Shown here: in pieces, positions 59,344-64,000 of the stretch
Position numbering within the stretch: the stretch's first letter is position 1
Layout: each line of letters starts with the position of its first letter
Source: CAZESS01 sp964414415
Lineage (GTDB): Archaea; Thermoplasmatota; E2; UBA202; DSCA01
Direction: 5' to 3'
DNA length: 64,000 bases
Assembly: GCA_964414415.1 (NCBI GenBank)
Contig: CAYPWJ010000001.1
Span: 1 to 64,000, forward strand
The notes under the pieces: model-generated
The model's input: only the letters and a program-made list of their open reading frames with translations
Told to the model about the DNA's origin: nothing
Databases searched by the model: none
Program-made: the position numbers and the translations under genes

Positions 59344-60900
59344 ATGAAAACAGTGTATCTGTGCATCCTGGCGGCCGCGGTCATCGGGATGGCGCCGCTG
59401 GGCGGCGTGTCGCTGCATGAAAGCACGTCATCTCCGGCGGCGGATGCATCCACGGCGGGTGACGGCGACCTCGACCCGCTGAGCGATGTCGAGGTAACCG
59501 TCGACATCGAGAAGATACGCTCGCTGGTGGCGGACGACGTGCAGCCGGAGACCATCGACAGGATAGACCCGCTGAGCAAGCCTGACTTCTATGTCAAGGT
59601 GTACATCAACGGGGAGGCGTTCACGAGCCCGGTCTGGCGGAACCAGCGATATGTGTATGACGGCTGGACGGTAACGGCGGATGTGCCCGACGACGTGGAG
59701 TACGTCGACGTGGTCATTGAGCTCTGGGATAAAAATGCCGGCCCTGACAGGCTGTGTGACCTGAGCATAAACGATGCAGGGTATCCCTCCAGCTACACCG
59801 CCAACCTGACGTACAGCATAAAGACGGGTCACTGGTGCGGAGACGACTATGTCCCCTACGAGGAGTACTGGTGCGGTCCCGACCGAAGCGGCTACGGCCG
59901 GCTGAACGGCTGCGACGACAACAGCCAGTATGAACACGACCGGGACTGCGAGCTCTGGTTCGACATCCGGCAGAGCGACCCCGACGGCGACGGCATCCCC
60001 TACTGGACCGAGGTCAACCGGTATGGCACCGACCCACAGGTGGATAACACCGGCGAGGACCCCGACGGCGACGGCATCCCCATCGAATGGGAACACCGGT
60101 GGGGCCACGCCCTGGTGGTGAACTGGTGGCAGGACACCATCTACCCTGTCTGGCTCTACGACCCCTTTGTGCCGGAAAACCACAGCGAGCTGGACCCCGA
60201 CGGCGACGGGCTGACCAACCTCGAGGAGTACCGGACATCGCAGTGGGGCTCCGACCCATACCGAGATGACCTGTTTATCGAGCTCGACCAGATGAAGGCC
60301 GGTAACGACGGACAGCCGGCCAGCACGCTCCCTGAAGGAGCGAAAGAACGGCTGCAGACCGCCTACGACAAGCACAACGTCGTCTACCATCTCGACGACG
60401 GGTGCATGGGCGGCGGAGAGATGATTCCGTTCGAGGAGGAAACCGGCGTGGAGGAGCTCCGGGAGGAGTACTATCATGATTACTTCCTGCATGGCGACAA
60501 GGATAACTGGCGGCAGGGCGTCTTCCACTACGGCTTGGTGATATGGGACGGCGGCCACAACGGCTACGGGATACGGCGGGACATGTGGCAGATATCCGCC
60601 AAATATGTCGAACAAAAACGCCGGCAGCTTTTCTTCATCGACGAGGACATCATCTACGCCAGCGTGTTCATGCACGAGACAGGACATTCCCTCAATATCA
60701 GGAATCCCGGCGTAGACAATTTCGATGCGATCTATCCCTGGCAGTCCGAATACTGGAAATACCGGCCGTATGAGAGCTGCATGAACTACGGGCATACCTA
60801 CACCCTCGTCGACTACTCCGACGGCTCAAACGGGATGAACGACTTCGACGACTGGGATACCCTGGACCTCACCTACTTCACCGTGGGCGGCCACTGGTAG
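59344..60900 (+). CDS. Secreted calcium-repeat metallopeptidase-like protein
   Basis: The 518-residue protein has a signal peptide (MKTVYLCILAAAVIGMAPLGG) and an N-terminal C2-like sandwich (VKVYINGEAF, VDVVIELWDKNAG). TSP3-like calcium loops follow (DPDGDGIPYWTEVNRYGTDP, DPDGDGIPIEW, DPDGDGLTNLEEY). The last third has a zinc-protease motif MHETGHSLNI near residue 442, followed by a conserved-looking YESCMNYGHTYTLVDYSDG, where an M-x-Y Met-turn could lie. No classical family is certain. It is probably a surface or exported protease needing calcium. Confidence 0.8.
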   Translation: MKTVYLCILAAAVIGMAPLGGVSLHESTSSPAADASTAGDGDLDPLSDVEVTVDIEKIRSLVADDVQPETIDRIDPLSKPDFYVKVYINGEAFTSPVWRNQRYVYDGWTVTADVPDDVEYVDVVIELWDKNAGPDRLCDLSINDAGYPSSYTANLTYSIKTGHWCGDDYVPYEEYWCGPDRSGYGRLNGCDDNSQYEHDRDCELWFDIRQSDPDGDGIPYWTEVNRYGTDPQVDNTGEDPDGDGIPIEWEHRWGHALVVNWWQDTIYPVWLYDPFVPENHSELDPDGDGLTNLEEYRTSQWGSDPYRDDLFIELDQMKAGNDGQPASTLPEGAKERLQTAYDKHNVVYHLDDGCMGGGEMIPFEEETGVEELREEYYHDYFLHGDKDNWRQGVFHYGLVIWDGGHNGYGIRRDMWQISAKYVEQKRRQLFFIDEDIIYASVFMHETGHSLNIRNPGVDNFDAIYPWQSEYWKYRPYESCMNYGHTYTLVDYSDGSNGMNDFDDWDTLDLTYFTVGGHW

Positions 60901-61019
60901 CATACACAGCCCGGCCACTATCCATCACAGTGGCAATGGCGTTATAGTGCCCGGAGGACAGATTAGCCTATAGTCCGTACTTGAATACCCAGGACATGGA
61001 GCTGTCTCGCCGGCCACTA

Positions 61020-61027
61020 TATTTAAA
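61020..61027 (+). promoter_or_regulatory. TATA box of the cDPG operon
   Basis: TATTTAAA begins 28 bases before ATG 61048 and 31 before ATG 61051. The preceding stretch from 60901 holds no supported gene. Confidence 0.65.
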
Positions 61028-61047
61028 TCACCGCTCGCGTTAGGCAG

Positions 61048-62472
61048 ATGATGAACAGGCGGCCATCGCATGTTGATTCCTTTCTTTTCGACCGCGTCGA
61101 TGGAGCATCGCTGCTCTGTCTCGTCGACGGCGAGCACTACCCGCCGGTGACCCGGTGGACGCTCGACGAGCTGGAGCAGGCTGGCGGCAGCATCGCCGGG
61201 CTGGTCTTCATTGGCGGCACCGAAAAAGTGGACAACGCTGTCGAGGAGCTGCAGAGCGAGGAGCAGCGCTACACCATATACATGGGCGGCGAGGACTTCG
61301 ACGCAACGCTGGAGACAGTGGACAGAGCACTGCAGGAGCAGCAGCCGGACCTCGTCGTTGACCTCTCCGACGAGCCGATCGTCGGCTACGACGAGCGCTT
61401 CCGTATCGCTACCAGGGTGCTCATGCACGACGCGTGCTACGCGGGCGCCGATTTCTGGTTTTCGCCGCCACAGCGCTGTCGGGTGCTGTCGATGCCGAGC
61501 CTGGCCGTCATCGGCACCGGGAAGCGGGTGGGCAAGACGGCGGTCAGCGTGACGATTGCCCGACTGCTCGACGCCGGGGGCTACGACCCGGTCGTGGTGG
61601 CGATGGGCCGCGGCGGTCCCCCGGAGCCGGAGGTCATCCGTCCCGGTGAGCTGGATGTCACCCTTGATTTTTTGCTCGACGTCGCGGAGGGCGGCGGCCA
61701 TGCCGCCTCTGACTACTGGGAGGACGCCATCCTGGCTGACGTGCCAACGGTGGGCTGCCGGCGGTGCGGCGGCGGGATGGCGGGCAGCCCGGTGCTGTCG
61801 AACGTACTCGAGGGCGCCGCGATTGCCGGCGAGATGCCGCAGCGCTTCGCCATCATGGAGGGATCCGGTCCGACGCTGCCGCCGGTGGCGACCGACGCCT
61901 CGGTCGTCGTCGCGGGGGCGATGCAGCCCCTTCGCTATATCACCGGCTTTTTGGGTGAATATCGTCTCCGCCGCGGCGACCTGGCCGTGGTGACCATGTG
62001 TGAGGAGCCGATGGCGTCGGAGGCAAAGGTGCAGGAGGTGTACGACGGCATCCGGGAGATACGCCCCGACATAGAAGTGGCGTTGACGGTCTTCCGGCCT
62101 GAGCCTCATCGCGACATTGAGGGCCGGCGGGTGTTCCTGGCGACGACCGCTCCCCCCATCATGGAGGGCGCGCTGGCCGGCTACCTGGAGGAGACCTACG
62201 GCTGCCAGGTGGTAGCCGTGTCCACCAGTCTGTCCGACAGGGTGCAGCTCCGTCGGGATCTGGCCGAACTGGACGAGGCAGATGTGCTGCTCACCGAGAT
62301 AAAAGCCGCTTCGATTGACGTTGCAGCGGCGATGGCACGTGCCAGCGAGTGCGACGTGGTCTTCATGCATAATCGGCCGATTGTCGTGGGGGGAACCGTC
62401 GACGCGCTGGACGAGGCGGCGCTCGACGTCTGCAGCAGGATTTGCAGTGAGCATGGAGGAGTGAAAGCATGA
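61048..62472 (+). CDS. cpgS: Cyclic 2,3-diphosphoglycerate synthetase
   Basis: The 474-residue protein matches cDPG synthetase, which uses ATP to close 2,3-diphosphoglycerate into its cyclic form, a stabilising solute. The P-loop VIGTGKRVGKTAVSVTIARLL is near residue 154. The family segments VVAMGRGGPPEPEVI, ASDYWEDAILADVPTVGCRRCGGGMAG and NVLEGAAIA follow. The N-terminus opens LCLVDGEHYPPV. The stop overlaps the 2-phosphoglycerate kinase start (ATGA). Confidence 0.93.
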   Translation: MMNRRPSHVDSFLFDRVDGASLLCLVDGEHYPPVTRWTLDELEQAGGSIAGLVFIGGTEKVDNAVEELQSEEQRYTIYMGGEDFDATLETVDRALQEQQPDLVVDLSDEPIVGYDERFRIATRVLMHDACYAGADFWFSPPQRCRVLSMPSLAVIGTGKRVGKTAVSVTIARLLDAGGYDPVVVAMGRGGPPEPEVIRPGELDVTLDFLLDVAEGGGHAASDYWEDAILADVPTVGCRRCGGGMAGSPVLSNVLEGAAIAGEMPQRFAIMEGSGPTLPPVATDASVVVAGAMQPLRYITGFLGEYRLRRGDLAVVTMCEEPMASEAKVQEVYDGIREIRPDIEVALTVFRPEPHRDIEGRRVFLATTAPPIMEGALAGYLEETYGCQVVAVSTSLSDRVQLRRDLAELDEADVLLTEIKAASIDVAAAMARASECDVVFMHNRPIVVGGTVDALDEAALDVCSRICSEHGGVKA

Positions 62473-63347
62473 TGCAGGTACGTAAGGGAACGAAGCGGTA
62501 TCCGTTTTCGAAGGGCATCCTGGCGAAGTCTATCGCCCGGACGGGGATAGGACTGGACGAGGTCTACGAGATTGTGCAGGACATCCAGGAGGACCTGCAG
62601 CGGCAGGGACTCGAGGAGGTGAAGACGTCGGAGATAAAACGAATGGTGTGCGAGCAGCTGCTCAGTCGGGAGTATCGGACGGAGGAGCGCCATTACAGGG
62701 TGACCCGGCAGATACAGTATCTGGAGAAACCCATCGTGGTGATGATCGGCGGCGGCACCGGCGTCGGTAAGTCGACCATCGCGGCGGAGCTCGCGCATCG
62801 CCTCGGCATCACGCGCTTCATCGGCTCTGACGGCATCAGGGAGATCATGCGGTACATGGTACCCCGGGATTTCATGCCGGTGCTGCATGAGTCGAGCTTC
62901 ATGGCCGGTGAATGGCTGCATAACCCGTTTGTCGAGGAGAACATCGTCTACACGTTTACGCAGCAGGTCAACATGGTCAGCGAGGGCGTCCTCGCGTTCA
63001 TCCGGCGGGGCATCAAGGAGGGGCTCCACACAATGCTCAACGGCATCCACCTGGTGCCCGGCTACATCGAGTTCGACAAGGAGCGAGACGACATGTTTTG
63101 TTTCCACTATGTGCTGCATCTTTCGGACGTCGAGCATCACATCCAGCACATCTACTCGCGCTCGGAGGGCAGCCGACGGGACCCCGACCGCTATGTCGAC
63201 CGGATAAGCAACATCAGGGAGATACAGCAGTTCATCACCGAGATGGCCAGGCAGCATGACGTCCCGGTCGTCGAGAACCATGATTTCGACGAGACGCTGA
63301 ACACCATCATGGATGACATCATCACGACGCTGGAGGGGCACCTATGA
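62469..63347 (+). CDS. pgk2: 2-phosphoglycerate kinase with ATP-cone domain
   Basis: The 292-residue protein phosphorylates 2-phosphoglycerate to 2,3-diphosphoglycerate. It begins with an ATP-cone (KRYPFSKGILAKSIARTGIGLDEVYEIVQDI) that probably senses nucleotides. The kinase domain has a P-loop GGGTGVGKSTIAAELA near residue 94 and conserved IGSDGIREIMRYM and LNGIHLVPGYI segments. It overlaps cpgS and the CBS gene by 4 bases each, so the three form an operon. Confidence 0.93.
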   Translation: MMQVRKGTKRYPFSKGILAKSIARTGIGLDEVYEIVQDIQEDLQRQGLEEVKTSEIKRMVCEQLLSREYRTEERHYRVTRQIQYLEKPIVVMIGGGTGVGKSTIAAELAHRLGITRFIGSDGIREIMRYMVPRDFMPVLHESSFMAGEWLHNPFVEENIVYTFTQQVNMVSEGVLAFIRRGIKEGLHTMLNGIHLVPGYIEFDKERDDMFCFHYVLHLSDVEHHIQHIYSRSEGSRRDPDRYVDRISNIREIQQFITEMARQHDVPVVENHDFDETLNTIMDDIITTLEGHL

Positions 63348-63778
63348 GCATGGACGCCGCGTATCCCGGCTTCTCCGAGCTCGGGAAGCCCATCCGCGAG
63401 GTGGTCACCAAGCGGCTCATCGGCGTCACCGTCGGCAGCACGCTGCAGGAGGGCGTCGCCAAGATGGTTGAGTTCACCATCAGCTCGCTCGTGGTAACCG
63501 ATGACGGGGAGCCGGTCGGTCTCATCACCGACGGGGACGTCAAGCGAGCTGTCGCCGAGGGTCTCCCGCCGGATACCCCTGTGGAGCAGGTGATGACCAG
63601 CCGGCTGATTACCGTCGACATCAGCACATCCATCCGGGAGGTGCTTGAGTCCATGTCCCGGCAGAAGATAAAGCACATGCTGGTCTCCGAGCGAGGCGAC
63701 ATCATCGGTGTCATCACGCTCAGGGATCTCGAGGACATGCACAGGCAGCGGCTGGAGACCTACATCTCACGTGAATAA
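63344..63778 (+). CDS. CBS-pair protein
   Basis: The 144-residue protein has two CBS motifs: LIGVTVGSTLQEGVAKMVEFTISSLVVTDDGEPVGLITDGDVKRAV and LITVDISTSIREVLESMSRQKIKHMLVSERGDIIGVITLRDLED. CBS pairs bind adenine nucleotides and regulate partners. Its place right after the cDPG genes, with ATGA overlap, suggests regulation of that pathway; this is inferred. A second in-frame ATG lies at 63350. Confidence 0.9.
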   Translation: MSMDAAYPGFSELGKPIREVVTKRLIGVTVGSTLQEGVAKMVEFTISSLVVTDDGEPVGLITDGDVKRAVAEGLPPDTPVEQVMTSRLITVDISTSIREVLESMSRQKIKHMLVSERGDIIGVITLRDLEDMHRQRLETYISRE

Positions 63779-63779
63779 G

Positions 63780-64000
63780 ATGCGTATATTCCATCTCTCG
63801 GACACCCATGTCGGCGACGCCTCCAGCTTCAACAAGGGGACGCTCTACCGCCTGCTTGAAGCGGTCGAGGAGTCCGACTGTGACGTGGTCATCCACACCG
63901 GCGACGTGACCCAGGGCGGCCGCAAGCGGGAATACCAGCGGGCCAGACAGATGCTGCCAAAGATAGACGCGCCCATGGTGATCCTGCCCGGCAACCACGA
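63780..64000 (+). CDS. Metallophosphoesterase, truncated by window end
   Basis: The frame opens at ATG 63780, 1 base after the CBS stop, and runs off the window (73 full codons). It shows the calcineurin-like motifs LSDTHVGD, HTGDVTQGG and LPGNH, all metal ligands of the Mre11/phosphodiesterase fold. The substrate cannot be judged from the fragment. Tight spacing suggests the same operon as the cDPG genes. Confidence 0.85.
   Translation, partial: MRIFHLSDTHVGDASSFNKGTLYRLLEAVEESDCDVVIHTGDVTQGGRKREYQRARQMLPKIDAPMVILPGNH

Noticed and set aside
60925..62454. Long antisense frames, for example 509 codons opposite cpgS and similar ones opposite rpoA1, smc and the metallopeptidase
   Set aside because: They mirror GC-rich codon bias of the real genes, contain no recognisable motifs and have no promoter or ribosome site.

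Overview
The window is archaeal and probably euryarchaeal. The basis is an RNA polymerase operon with subunits H, B, A' and A'', eukaryote-like ribosomal proteins (L30e, L1, P0, P1), archaeal NusA, membrane-anchored LonB, TATA-box promoters, many apparently leaderless genes, and tRNA introns with bulge-helix-bulge (BHB) splice sites. RpoB is one unsplit chain, which argues against most methanogens, haloarchaea and Archaeoglobi and fits a Thermoplasmatota-like lineage. That placement is an inference. No methanogenesis genes are seen. Cyclic 2,3-diphosphoglycerate genes are present, a solute known mainly from thermophilic archaea.

Layout. 1-1.1 kb: a gene fragment and an MntA/HepT toxin-antitoxin pair. 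1.1-10.6 kb: tRNA-Lys with a T-loop intron, then rpoH-rpoB-rpoA1-rpoA2-rpl30e-nusA and a Mut7-C ribonuclease gene. RpoA'' carries a helix-hairpin-helix extension of about 200 residues. 10.6-14.1 kb: two regulators, two thioredoxins, a membrane protein and LarB. 14.2-19.0 kb: smc-scpA-scpB. 19.2-35.0 kb: a tightly packed surface-protein operon made of a pilin-anchored PKD/beta-helix giant, a PKD/beta-helix protein, a dockerin protein, a membrane-anchored double-cohesin protein and a pilin-like protein. 35-41 kb: lonB, an acyltransferase-like membrane protein and pyruvate:ferredoxin oxidoreductase. 41-46.5 kb: UMP kinase, RtcA, a CinA-type amidase, a NifU-like protein, glycerate kinase, a calcium-repeat membrane protein and a response regulator. 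46.6-48.5 kb: L1-P0-P1. 48.7-52.6 kb: an adenylating enzyme with a transglutaminase-fold partner, a small unlisted Cys-rich ORF and a secreted M28 peptidase. 52.7-58.6 kb: ileS, an unknown zinc-ribbon protein, a cupin, a degenerate class II aldolase and MtnA. 58.7-61 kb: tRNA-Gln, intron-containing tRNA-Glu, a zinc ribbon and a secreted metallopeptidase. 61-64 kb: cyclic 2,3-diphosphoglycerate synthetase, 2-phosphoglycerate kinase, a CBS protein and a truncated metallophosphoesterase.

The most striking system is the 16-kb surface operon. It puts a dockerin, two cohesins on a membrane anchor, PKD and Ig modules, two beta-helix proteins and two class III (pilin-type) signal sequences into one co-directional unit with ATGA overlaps. 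This suggests a non-covalently assembled cell-surface complex. Separately, glycerate kinase, 2-phosphoglycerate kinase and cDPG synthetase together could form a route from glycerate to cyclic 2,3-diphosphoglycerate.
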